64,000 nucleotides of DNA, from NCBI RefSeq assembly GCF_023898315.1, contig NC_064616.1, positions 543,483,602-543,547,601 of the forward strand, given 5' to 3'. How positions within the stretch are numbered: the stretch's first letter is position 1; each line of letters starts with the position of its first letter. Position numbers and translations under genes: made by a program. A model generated the notes under the pieces. That model saw only the letters and a program-made list of their open reading frames with translations, was not told the DNA's origin and did no database searches. Origin of the DNA: Schistocerca nitens. Taxonomy: Eukaryota; Arthropoda; Insecta; Orthoptera; Acrididae. This document shows positions 10,801 to 22,000 of the stretch, in pieces.

Positions 10801-13207
10801 TTACTGCACCTTATATGTCTTAATTATCATGAGAGTCCTTAGATTTCAATGAAATTAAGTATAAAGCTATTTTTTCATTAACTGCTCTGAGGTCACTTAA
10901 AATATTCGAAATTCATATGGATACGTTATAACACTAACCTGCCGTTACTAAAGCTAATGTGACCCACTGAGAGGATTTTGAAATTTTGACCGCATGTGTG
11001 TCTAACAGATAAAGGTATCGGACTGTAATTTTACATATATTGCAGTTAACAGAAAAACGAAACAAGCTCTAAATTTGGGGTTAATGAAAGTAGTAAAATA
11101 CATATGTGAATGAAAAATGCATGATCATTAGCCTAATTAGGCTCATTAATTTGGAAATATAATTTTATTGAAGTTAATTTCATTAATATTCCGTTTGAAT
11201 AGAACACAGGATACAACGGACACAGGGCACTCTGAGTTGTGGGTAGCAGTAGTTACCAATAATGCACATACGAGTAATAATAGAAAGCAAACTCGTACCA
11301 AACTCACACTAATAACAGCTATACTCTATTGTTGTTACTTGGATCAGTACTGCAATGTTAGTGCCAGAAGTACAGAACTAAAATTGGCCAGGAGGGGCTT
11401 CTGACTTAACTGACCTATAAATACCACAATTAAAATAAATTATAATACGATCACACTGTTTATACTTCCATTTACAGAAATATATCAGATATCCTTAGTA
11501 GTAATAATTGTCCATTTATCTTTTGAATATGTGAAGAACATGATGGGGATCCCTGAACAAGTATGGTGTGACTAGTCAAGCTCTAAGACTACTTCAGTAG
11601 CAAAGAATAATTTAAACAAAATTAACTCTCAGCTTCACTTTGAATAGTTTATATTTCTACTTTTTGACTTCATCGTTCATGACGATAATCAAGCCGAATT
11701 ATATTTCAAATAAGTTTAACTTATGTACTGTTTTCATTATCTGTGAAGTAGGTATTTTAGACAGAACATTTACACAGTCTGGCACTGAATTTTTGCAAAA
11801 CAATACCTTGCAATAAATTGAAGGCTCTTTAGCAAAATTATAACTAACTTCTACTTTTGTTAATACTTGCACATTTGACAAACTTGACTAAATCACTAGT
11901 TCATTTGAAAGATGATACTCGGTTTTATAAACACTTTGGAGAAAACCCTGCATAGGTTCATGATCATAATGGAAGATATGGTTGTAAACACAGGCTTATA
12001 GCACTTGGATTATTATTAAAATCACTCACAGAAATTAACTGGTCCATGTTCTGATACATACCTTTATGTATGAAGTTTGTGGAGCTGTGGCGTAGTAGTA
12101 GTGTCAAACGACATGGCCTCTAACTGTACTCACGGCACTTGATGTGTGAATGCTCTTTAAAATTTCTTCTTGGGGACGGATATTTAACGTGTAAGAGCAT
12201 GCAACGGCCAAATCCATATCCGAGGCCAAGTTCCTTGCGAAGCGGCTTCCAACTGCTTCCCTCGGCACCGTAGATGTGTACCGAGCAATGGCTAGCCATT
12301 GACTGCGTACCGTTCACACCAAGGAGCTGCCCAGTTCGTCCGCCAAAACCACCTTTTACATAGCGCCAATCTACTTCCGTTGCGGAGGGACTTCCCTACA
12401 TCTTTTATATTTTACAATACAAGTGCACGAAGTATAAACAACTTTCCAATAACATTGTTTTTCTTTTAAATATACAAATATTATAAAATGTAATTATTTT
12501 AAGTATCATTTAGCTTTTTCCATACGTACCTGACAGACTTTAAATATCCTGTCACGAATCAATGACATTAACTAACACAGAATAAACACATCATAAATAC
12601 AGACACAATGTTACATAATATAAACATACTTCTAATCGATATAAGTGTTACAATTTTTAGTTCAGCTCTTCATGGCAGATTTAAAATTTCTCCGAGGACC
12701 TTCTTCTCATTTGTAAATATGATGCCATATAAAGTCACTGTTTTACACAGTGGGTACTACATGACCTACGTCTCTTATGACTTCCAACATGACACCGTAG
12801 GAGTACGTTAGAAATACGTGTAGAAACTTTGGGAGTGATAGGTATAAAATTACGACGAGAAATGTTTGCTTTACTAACTAGATGTAAAAACGTACCGAAG
12901 AAACAGTACTACAAATTTTACTTTGTTCGTACAATACAATGACCACTAGACCCGTTCAGCAGCAATGGTGAATGACAAAAAATATTACAAAGTCCTACAC
13001 CTGTTACCTGCATAGAGTTATAGGTGATTTCTTTGGCATTAAGTGACTTTCCACTTAACTAACACGTTTGATTTTCACTAGGTAAGTATAAAATCGGAGA
13101 AATATCAGGTAGAGCCACATTACTTTTTACAAATGTAGCTCTATTAATGCGCGGTATTATGGCAGTGCTATAAATGGCTGAATAGCATTCTTTTGTTTTG
13201 TTTCCAG
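10801..13207. other. Intron 1, distal part, nothing recognised
   Basis: AT-rich sequence without a recognisable coding region or repeat family. It ends in a pyrimidine-rich tract and acceptor TTTCCAG at 13201-13207 for exon 2. Confidence 0.4.
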
Positions 13208-13301
13208 CACTCCGAGGTGCAGAACAGCTCCCTATCGTTGACGATACTGCTCCATATTTTGATGACTTCCCAGGTGGCGAGTCCACAGATGCAGTTCCGT
13301 T
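13208..13301 (+). CDS. Exon 2 of predicted secreted protein
   Basis: Bounded by a good acceptor (TTTTGTTTCCAG) and a strong donor (TT|GTGAGT). Starting in phase 1 it encodes residues 15-45, beginning TLRGAEQLPIVDD and ending STDAVP, with two bases left over (phase 2). It completes the signal peptide; cleavage would fall near residues 18-20. The rest is acidic and rich in Asp, Glu, Ser and Thr. Acceptor, donor and phase fit both neighbouring exons. No domain is recognised. Confidence 0.6.
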
Positions 13302-13689
13302 GTGAGTATCCTCATGGTAACACTCATCGCTGGCGCAGTTCTGATTACGTTCGAGCAAGCCCTGCATTCAAAGTGCCGTCATATGTTCTATGAGAGAATT
13401 TAGCCATGGGTACAGGCGAGGTACTGGGATATTCTTTTGAGTTCCTAGATGGTATGATTCACTTTCAACAGCACATGTTAAGGAAAACACATTTATCTGT
13501 TTCAGCGATTTGGTAGAATCTGTGCAAGTAGTAGGAAGTAAACGAGTTTGTCCAACGATTAAGAGCAATATTCGATGTCATATAGCTCCTCAACCATGTA
13601 CAGCAATTATAAAATGAATTAGGTACCCATGTGTGGTATCGTATCGCACAACATTTTGCTCTGCGCAAAAAATCGCAGTGTTGATCTAC

Positions 13690-14893
13690 ATATACATGGT
13701 GTCATAAAAACGTTGCGACAGATTTCGAATGGTTGTAGAGAGTGGTTTGAGGAACAAACTGATGATGGGCACTCGTTTCAGGAAAGTCATTCTACGACGC
13801 TACAGAGCGTCGAAGTTAAAGGTGCCGGCGCCTGCCACTAGACCTGCCTTCGCCAGCAAACGTGACTTTGTACGCTGACGGACCATAGTCGGAGTGTCTC
13901 GCAATTTTGTTTGCCATTCAGTTATCGCAGCTCATTGTCACTATGACCTGTGGAGAAGATGGAGCTAGCTACTGCGAAGACAGGACGTATTTCCTGTGAA
14001 TGCGATTGTCTTCTGTCTTGGTAGATGACAGTTTCGGACAGTGATATCCATCTGAACTTTATTTCCGCACAGTATACCGAAAAACATTTGAGACTTTAGA
14101 GAGTTTTAGGAGAAAAATATACTACCGATGGAAACCCGTATCCAAAACCGTTGTTGTTGTATTCTCCAACAGTTTATTGAACGTAACGTCTTCTACAATA
14201 CAATAGCTGGCTGTACAGTAGATGTAGAAGTCCGTCGATCTACCCGGAGATGTGGGTCTTCTCGGTCAGCTGGTCTTCTTGGAGACTCTGCTACAGCGGT
14301 TGCCATTAGCAGCGGACGAAAACTGGTCTGCCTTCGACCGGCCGGGCCTATATAGTGAGCTGGAGCCAATAGAAACCCGGCGTAGGAATCCGTGGCCGGA
14401 TATGTCGCGGCGACCTCTGCAAGGAAAGATTCCTATTAATCGACTGGAATCTTCGGCGTGTTTACCTGATGTCTTCGCCAGTTTGGCTGTTGGTTTGTTT
14501 CCCTCATAGCGTGGCTGTTATGCGGTGCTGCCTGCCATTTAGGGGAACCCGATGCAAACAGTACAGTTATCTACCAGAACAACATAACATTCCATCAGTA
14601 GGAGATAAGGCCTTTCTACGCAGCAGCTAGCTATGCCTTGTACACTGGTCATCGTGACAGTCAAAAACCATTGCGAGATGTTCCGCCTACAGTCCGTCAA
14701 CGTACATGGCGTCTGCTGCCGAACGGGAGGCCTAGTAGCAGGTTCCGGTGCATGTAACTTCGATGCCCTGTAGTGCCGTTGGACGACGTTCCCGGATACG
14801 GGTTCCTGTCGTCGATTTGTTCCTCAAAACAGCCTCTGCTACCCGTCGAAGTCTGTCGCAATATTTCTTGGACATCATTACTCTGCAAACGAC
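13690..14893. mobile_element. Inverted-repeat element with long arms
   Basis: Left arm 13690-14041 and right arm 14551-14893 are inverted copies. Shared landmarks are TTGCGACAGA(T/C)TTCGA at the outer ends, then GAGGAACAAA, GCATCGAAGTTA-like, CCTGCCACTAG-like and TACG(C/T)TGACGGACC blocks. Homology fades at the inner ends. The roughly 500-bp centre is richer in GC and contains a TATATAG sequence near 14348, so it could be an unrelated insertion such as a solo LTR. I see no transposase. The element lies in intron 2. Confidence 0.65.
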
Positions 14894-15892
14894 TGTGAAG
14901 TGCGTGGCAGATGGTACGTCCCACTGTATCAGTTATTAAGACTTCCTCTCATTCTATTCACGTATGGGAATCATGATTACTTAAACGATTCTTTACGTTG
15001 GGTAATTGGTCTATTCTTGTCTTTACAACGAATATTGGAGATATACGTAGGAACCTGTAAAATGTTTCTAAATTAACTGCTTAAAGTTGGTTATAGAAAT
15101 TTTATAAATTGTTTTCCGCAGTTCTAAACGGAATAGAAATGAATTGGAGCTCTTCACAGATGTCTAGAATACATTAGCATAGACTCATTAAGTCATATTC
15201 ACGATGAACTTTATGATGTGGAACGTGTCAACTGAGCAAGTAGCAAAAAACTTATTTGATTACACGCTTGTGTTTACAGGTATTTTACGCATAAATTACT
15301 AATTATTGACATTTTCTGTCTATGAAACATCATATTTCCATTGGTGTACCAACAAGGAGTTTCATAGCTCTACATTTCACCCCTACCAGCGCCGGAGTTA
15401 TGGACTGTGCAAATTGGGCAGATCAGTATTGTTCTTCAAGTGTTGTTGTTATGAATGTCTCTGTAACTCCCAGGTTTATGAGGACTCTTGATAAGTTACA
15501 TAAGTAAATGAAAGTACAATGAGCTTGTTGGTAATATTCGCAGCTGCTTAAAGGGATGCCAGCAAAAAGAGAATGTTACCTTCAACAGAATTGTGGAGTA
15601 TGATATAAGGAGGGTCCGCGTTCGATGTTTATTGACATTTGTGGAGTCACTTTTCGCACAGAGAGGCCTAACAGCGACATATTTCAACACATCTTGGAAA
15701 ACGTCTTGAATTAATTACGCATTCCATAGAAAATAGTACATATTACGGGCCCACAAACATTTATTGTTTTGTAGGTGACCTTGACTACCCAACAGGAAAC
15801 TTTTATTTTCAGAGACATGTTGTAGCGCAGTCTGAAACACTGCGTTGACGAACAACAGCTGTATTCCATTAATAATGAAATCGAAAACTGTG
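14894..15892. other. Intron 2 sequence, nothing firmly recognised
   Basis: An open frame at 15322-15507 has no family resemblance and no clear flanking splice pair, so it is not called as an exon. Confidence 0.35.
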
Positions 15893-16123
15893 ATTATGGT
15901 TCTGTATCAGCTGCAGAATATTTCAGAAGGAATAAAAATTTGTGCCAGATCAGACCTTGAGCAGGGATTTAAGACACCAGAGATTTCGGCCGCTCGTGCA
16001 GGTGTTAACCGAAGTAGCTAAGGCAAATTCTGGTGACAAGCGGGGAATACGGGTTGTAGTCCCAGTCTGGCATCAATTTCCATTTCTTCTGAAATATTCT
16101 ACAACTGATGCGAAATGACAATT
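15893..16123. mobile_element. Short MITE-like inverted repeat
   Basis: Terminal inverted repeats of about 55 bp. CAGCTGCAGAATATTTCAGAAG near 15908 is mirrored by the complement of CTTCTGAAATATTCTACAACTG near 16087, with matching outer flanks. The centre has a B-box-like GGGTTGTAGTCCC. It has no coding capacity. Non-autonomous DNA transposon status is inferred from structure. Confidence 0.6.
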
Positions 16124-18389
16124 ATAATTTGAGACCTGACTCTTTTAGGATCGTAATAATATTCCATATTACAGAGGAGAGATTAGTAGCACTTGTAATG
16201 TAACTTAATATCTTCTGTATCGTTCCCTTCATTTGTATTTGCTTTCTCTTTCTAACTGTTTCCGCTAGTTATTCAAAAGGAATGATCAAAAATTTCTGCT
16301 ACACAGGAACTGTCTTTCAAGAAAAATTATGTCATGTGCCATGGTTTTCTTCCATGTATCTTTTAACAATATTCCATACAGATCTGATTTTATTGTTTCG
16401 TCATTCAGTATCAGACATGCTCGAGCATTCTAATAAATCATTTCTTAAAATAATACTTAACTGTTTATAGAAATAATTTCTTTTAGAATCACTATCAGTT
16501 CTTCCTATTTTTTCATTTGCAACATACTATGATACCTATAGTACTCTCAGGCTTCTGTAATGACTTTCCAATATTGCATTTAATTATCTTTCCACGGAAA
16601 CTACACTCAGAATTGGATACAGATCTATTAAGAAATACTTCCTATTTAAATCTAGCATTGGGTTCATTGCGAACATCACTCCAGGTAATATTTTTTACTT
16701 TCTTTAAAATATTCACTTGTTTTGTAATAAATTAGCCCGTTTCTCAATTGCATATGGAGCTATGTTATGTAATGAGATTCACTGCACATCGTTATCTGGT
16801 AATCCGCTTACCACTAAAATTCCACGTGTTGTATGAATACATTATCTGTAAGGGTATTATTATCTTCAGCAAGTCGACCTGGGAAATTTATGACTAATTT
16901 GCAAGTGGCTGTAAGCACCACTAGATCACTTTCCGTGTCAGATTCCCTCGAGAAATCGACTCTTAAGTCACAACAAATCAATAATAACGTCATTCTGTGT
17001 GACAAACATCACAATGAGACATCAAAAACTTTTATCGATTTTTCGCAGTTACGCAGACAAACACAAATACATCATTTCCCAACATTAACTCACAAGAACA
17101 TATTTCTGTACACTGTCCTTTACGTAATTCATTTATTTCCAAATTTATTATTTATATTTCTGTTTTATGAATGTGACAGCTCTTCCTCTACCGATAGTGT
17201 ATCTACGTAAGTGTACAGATAATTTATAACTACTTACGTACAAATTTTCTGTCCATGTCATTATATAGTTTTGAGACGAATGACAACAGTTTCTTTCCAA
17301 ATAATAAGACCATCCATACACCGTAACAAATCATTTTTTCTGTTTTTTTATTCCCTTGCATTCTGATGATGCAGACTGATTTTACCTTTCACTCTATTTT
17401 TATAATATTAACTAACAGTATCTATCGATTTAATTCAGATTATTACTGTCTGTATTATGGCTGATGTTGACCTAACCCTGGTGTCTCAAATCTTCCTACA
17501 GCAACTACTGGAACAGCACTAATATGATATCGACATCCGTATAAGTAGCATCGTCAGCACCATGTTTACTCACGTAAGAGTAGAGATAATATGGGACTGG
17601 TCCGTGTACCACAAAACTTCCACAAAAGCCGTATTTCTGTGCTCAGCAGGAGCTTCGATTTTCTCTCGGTCACCTCTATTATGAATTTTCCGCTTTTAAC
17701 CAGGTTATATCCAGGTTTCCCAACTATCAGTACTTGATAATCTTTGGAAAAATCCTTACAAAATGGTGTAAGCTTTCTGTTACCTGGATGAGATCCAACA
17801 AATGTAATTAAATATGAATTTATATTACTATTTTCATAAGTTTCTTGTGTGTAAAATCAGACCTAATATTAGGAAAGTAGGCGCAAGCACAAAATGTAGT
17901 CTTCGCACAGTTTTAGCTTATTTGAAATGCCAACAACACTTACACTTACACTTACGTAATTACAAACTCTTAAAACTAGTTCCTAATATCTTATTTATTT
18001 AATTACTTACGACAGTGGAATTCACTACGAACTCACGGGCTGAATATTGCCTCTGCTTTGGCGGCCTTATTTTGGTAACATATCGGTCAGGTAGATGTAT
18101 TCAGACCGGGAAGTGGTAACTGGAACGTAGATCATCGTCCACTTTCCACTAAGTAGTGACTGCAATGACTGGAAACCAGTTAGATATACGGGGTGGCTGT
18201 AACGAAGCTTTCACTACTTGTGATGTTCCTTGGGACAAACAAGAGATCGTAGGAGATTGAAACTTCGAGAAACATTCGTCAGGACACGCAGAAGAGAAAT
18301 GAGGAATAAGCCATTGAGAACAACACATTTTAATTTTCACATTATGTGATAACATTTGTAAATGGCTTACCATGAAAACGTTTCAGGTT
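16124..18389. other. Intron 2 sequence, nothing recognised
   Basis: AT-rich, with no convincing coding or repeat signature. Sequence at 18140-18370 may be the 3' part of the transposon relic that follows on the minus strand. Confidence 0.35.
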
Positions 18390-18650
18390 GCAAACGGTTC
18401 TCAGAGTTACGACAATCTGCATCCACGACAGCACAGAACAGCACTACAGATACCATTTCATAACTTTTCGCAGCACTTTTCGAACGGTGGAACATATAAT
18501 GTGAAACTCTCAGAACAACGCTCGTGCACTGTTTGTATATCGCACATTGCGCACTGCATTCTTAGTCATGGCAACAGGAACGCCTTCGACAGTTTGTTGC
18601 GCAATTGGCCATCGACCTCTCCCAAGAACAATTCTGAAAACGCCACATAG
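18390..18650 (-). pseudogene. Possible mariner/IS630-type transposase relic
   Basis: The minus strand reads a short stretch resembling STVRKVLRKVMKWY, which in this class links the helix-turn-helix to the catalytic core. It is preceded by a decayed VRNVRYTNSARAL-like segment. No catalytic block is preserved, and the call depends on one motif. It lies within intron 2. Confidence 0.35.
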
Positions 18651-19114
18651 TTCCCACTGCTAAATCATGTTCTTCAACCCCGGTGCGGAGAGCGGACTCC
18701 CCGGTTTTCCTTCAATAGTTCGACACTTGTCAAGAGCAGCAGCACTGTTACTGTTGTTTTGATAAAACAGCCTTACGAGCAAAGCCCTGGTCAGCTTGTC
18801 CACACCCATGTTCACTGTCTGCAACTGTAACACACACTGATGCTTGTGTTTCAAACTTACACTGCCGCATCGGTAAAGACGCCAGAGGGCAACACGTGAC
18901 ACTAACACTACTAACAACGCAAATGCTGCAGAGCACAGTCTGAACATAATTCCTATAATGTTTGGTATCCACACAGTAAATGGTTTTCTGTTCACACTGA
19001 CCCAAGCAGTGGAAGTTTAATCATAACTCTATCCATCTGTATACTATAAATAAGATGCATACTCACTGTCACATTGATGGCAAATATTAATATAATTATC
19101 TGCTTATTATTCAG
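18651..19114. other. End of intron 2
   Basis: No repeat recognised. It ends in the acceptor CTTATTATTCAG at 19103-19114. Confidence 0.4.
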
Positions 19115-19343
19115 ATATGTACCCACGTCAGATGAAACCACTGCAAGAAACACACTGGAAGCGAAGTACAATGAACCTGTCGATGGTTCAGATGTTTTGC
19201 AGAAGAGTGACTGTGCCCTGCCACCACCAGGATGCAAGTCAACTGGTTCTACATCTGAAGAGGTTGAGTTTCTCCATATTACTACTCAGAAACCTTCGAA
19301 GATTACCTCTCCGTCTGTTGAAACTGATGGTACAACGTATTAG
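19115..19343 (+). CDS. Terminal exon of predicted secreted protein
   Basis: Begins after a TTATTATTCAG acceptor, completes the Leu codon left by exon 2, and stays open to TAG at 19343. It encodes residues 46-121 of the 121-residue model. The segment is Ser/Thr/Glu/Pro rich. It has a single pair of cysteines at residues 79 and 86 enclosing ALPPPG, which could form a small disulphide loop. There is no dibasic processing site next to the loop, so a neuropeptide precursor is not supported. Two AATAAA signals follow. The product is an unknown secreted, acidic, low-complexity protein. Alternative exons in intron 2 cannot be excluded. Confidence 0.6.
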
Positions 19344-19815
19344 CATGTACATACATACATAGTAATTGGTTCCTTTTTCCTAGGAACTGCTTTTGTATAT
19401 GTTGCGGCCATATCAATAATGTACTTGATTTTTATTTAAAGGATAAGTGTTATGGTGCAGATATTGATAATGAACAATAAATCCCAGCAGTCTCTCAACA
19501 TTTGCGTGAAATATATGGTACTGAGTACGTATAAACACACACCACATTCTACTTTGGATTTATGGACAGAATGTACACAGTTGGGAAAATGAGATTGGCA
19601 GTTATCGACACGAATAAATATTAATCCCTTAAATATACTGATGATTAATTCCAGTTGACAATTCTGCAGTCAGTTTGGTTGCTCTAGAACTTCATAACAA
19701 TTGCAGCAAGCCACTGTTACTTAGGTTTCACACATTTGCTCTGTTTTTATAAGCACAAATATAAACATAATGTACGTATTTGATGACTTTAAATAAAAAC
19801 TGTAAGGTGAAAGAG
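19344..19815 (+). other. Probable 3' UTR with two AATAAA signals
   Basis: AATAAA occurs at 19476-19481 and again at 19792-19797, about 130 and 450 bases after the stop codon of the terminal exon. Either could define the transcript end. Confidence 0.45.
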
Positions 19816-19950
19816 AGAGAAAATGTGTTTTACTTTGTACCTTATTAATCTCAGTTTGCTCAAAAAGTATCATTTCTTCCTCGGTGTTTTCCTTGATAAT
19901 AACAAATCCCCTTTATCAATCATGTTTTCGTTTTGCATATTTTATTCAGT

Positions 19951-20233
19951 TGAAAGATTTCTTGATGCCTTCAGTTCCCATTCTGTTTATATCATGTACG
20001 ATTGTACAGTTTAGGCCTTGGGCCATTTTAAACTATTTTATGGATGATTTTTAGTAATAAATTATGTCATGGGTGTCGTTGCTCCTGGAACCGCAGGAGC
20101 AACCACATACATGACATAATATACTACTAAAAAAATCAGCTATAAAATTCCTGACAATGGCCTCAGGCCGAAATTGTATAATAGTACATGAAATAAAGAG
20201 AATGGCAACTGAAGGCATCAAGAAATCTTTCAA
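19951..20233. mobile_element. Short palindromic foldback element
   Basis: Two arms of about 120 bp are inverted copies. TGAAAGATTTCTTGATGCCT at 19951 pairs with the complement ending at 20233. The centre is GTTGCTCCTG-GAACCG-CAGGAGCAAC, a perfect 10-bp stem near 20078-20103. Arms differ at scattered sites. There is no open frame beyond the mirrored reading of the arms. It lies just past the 3' end of the candidate gene. Confidence 0.75.
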
Positions 20234-21079
20234 GAACTTCATTGCAACTGCGGATCTTATCGCACTGAAAATGATTTTAGTTTCATTGCACTGGACACAT
20301 GTATGAATGTAAAATATTTAGGAACATGTCAAACATTAACAAAATATAATGATAAATTAAACAGTAAATTATGAAATGGAAATTTTAGTTAAATAATTAT
20401 TGATAATAAACAACACCATGAAAATATTCTTCTTTATACGAACATTAATAATTAGCAGGAAAACGTAGGATTTCAGCCTTTGTCGATCAGTATGAACCGT
20501 TCACTCATATACCTCCACTATTTATTAGCAGTTATCTTCAAACCTTAGTTACTGATGAGCAACGACAGGAATACTGTGCCAGTTTTACGATAGCAGAAAT
20601 AGAGTTAGTTAGAAGGCAATCATAATGTACAGGGATAGTAGTGGCAGAATACAGGAGTGTATGACAAAAACTATTGCTGGTGTTACCTGTAGAACATTCT
20701 GTAGTGTTCTGTTCATAAAACGTGGTACTCAGACAACTGTGTCACAGTGAATGCATTCATTAGAGTTCTTTGGAATTATCTTGTCTAAAAACACGGTGAA
20801 AACCCTGTGTATAATACAAGGACCAAAAGCAGGCTCTGTAATGACTTCTAAGGTATGACATTAGCACGAAAAGAAGTCAGATACGCCTGTATATAACATG
20901 TGTATACTGTGAGATTATAGTTTTATTGAATCATTTGTCACGGTCGTCGGCGATCCAATAGGGCTCAGGAGTTTGCACCATCAGTTTTGAATCTACAGTC
21001 ATTAATTGAACTGAGCTTTATGGCAAACAGCGTTGGCAGCAATCATTTTTCAGCACTAACACGCCACACTGGCGAGTGT
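20234..21079. other. No gene recognised
   Basis: AT-rich spacer between the palindromic element and a Tc1 relic; nothing specific seen. Confidence 0.4.
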
Positions 21080-22000
21080 CCCAAAGCTTCAGCCACCTAA
21101 ACGTGGTCGCTCTGTGGGACTGCAGCAAGCCGGATGGATGTATCGACCGACTGTTGCACATGTCTGTCACAGTCTGTCAGTGGTGTGTTGCTACTTTCAA
21201 CAGTGGGCTCTGAAATATTCCCATACCTATAGACCATATTCTGGATTTCTGTGTTTCACAGACGCACTTTTAGATCCGCGCGTTGTGCGAGCGAGAGCAG
21301 CAGTGGCCAACCCAACATTTTCCAGGTACGACATCTGGGCACATGTCGCACCTGCTGTGTCACCAGGGACCATTAGGGACCGCCTGCTAGCAGCGGGACC
21401 AAGAACATACATGAATATAGATAGGCTACCACAGACGCCACAACACCGCCGATCATGGGTACTCTGGTTTCGTGAGTGTGTTGACGAGAGTAGGATCCGT
21501 ACGTATGCGTGCAATGGACGTTCACGTGTAGGGAGTAGATCTGTTAAGCTGCTTATTCCAGAGTGCATTCGTCGATGACACATGGGTCCACCCCAGGATT
21601 CATGGTGTGATGTGCGGCGGAGAATCATTTACAGTTCATATTCACATATGTTGTTTCTGTGGGATAAAGTAACCAGTACTCGCTATACAACACGGGTTTT
21701 TATCCCCGTGTTACTACCAATTCTTCGATAGGAAGGTAATGTGCTTTTTCTGTAGGATAATGCATATCCAAATACGGCTGTTGAGACTTACATGCTCTTC
21801 GTCGTGCACGACAACTACCATGGTAAACCAGATCAGCAGATAACTCTCCAATTGAAGATAAGTGGACATGATTATGCGGGAACTTACTCGTTCTCCAGGG
21901 ACGGCAAGAACCACCGCCGAAATACAATAAAAGGCGCAATATGTTTGTGGACAATTTATCGCTGGATGCCATTCTGAACCTTTATAATCGTTAGTATACG
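21080..22000 (+). pseudogene. Decayed Tc1-like transposase
   Basis: A plus-strand relic related to the intact element at 35391-36812. The HTH region reads GLQQAGWMYRPTVAHV near 21117. A second HTH block reads VAPAVSPGTIRDRLLAAG near 21345, then RLPQTPQHRR near 21424. The central part, including the first catalytic Asp and the VWG block, has been lost or scrambled. After about 21745 a QDNAYPNTA-like second-Asp block and a decayed PARSADLSPIE-like block (21820-21860) can be discerned. Frameshifts and stops occur throughout, so it is inactive. Confidence 0.7.

Noticed and set aside
15306-15507. 61-codon frame as a possible extra exon of the candidate gene
   Set aside because: No convincing acceptor-donor pair, and inclusion is not needed to keep the three-exon frame open.
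21227-21628. 133-codon minus-strand frame
   Set aside because: Shadow of the Tc1 transposase relic, whose recognisable motifs are on the plus strand.
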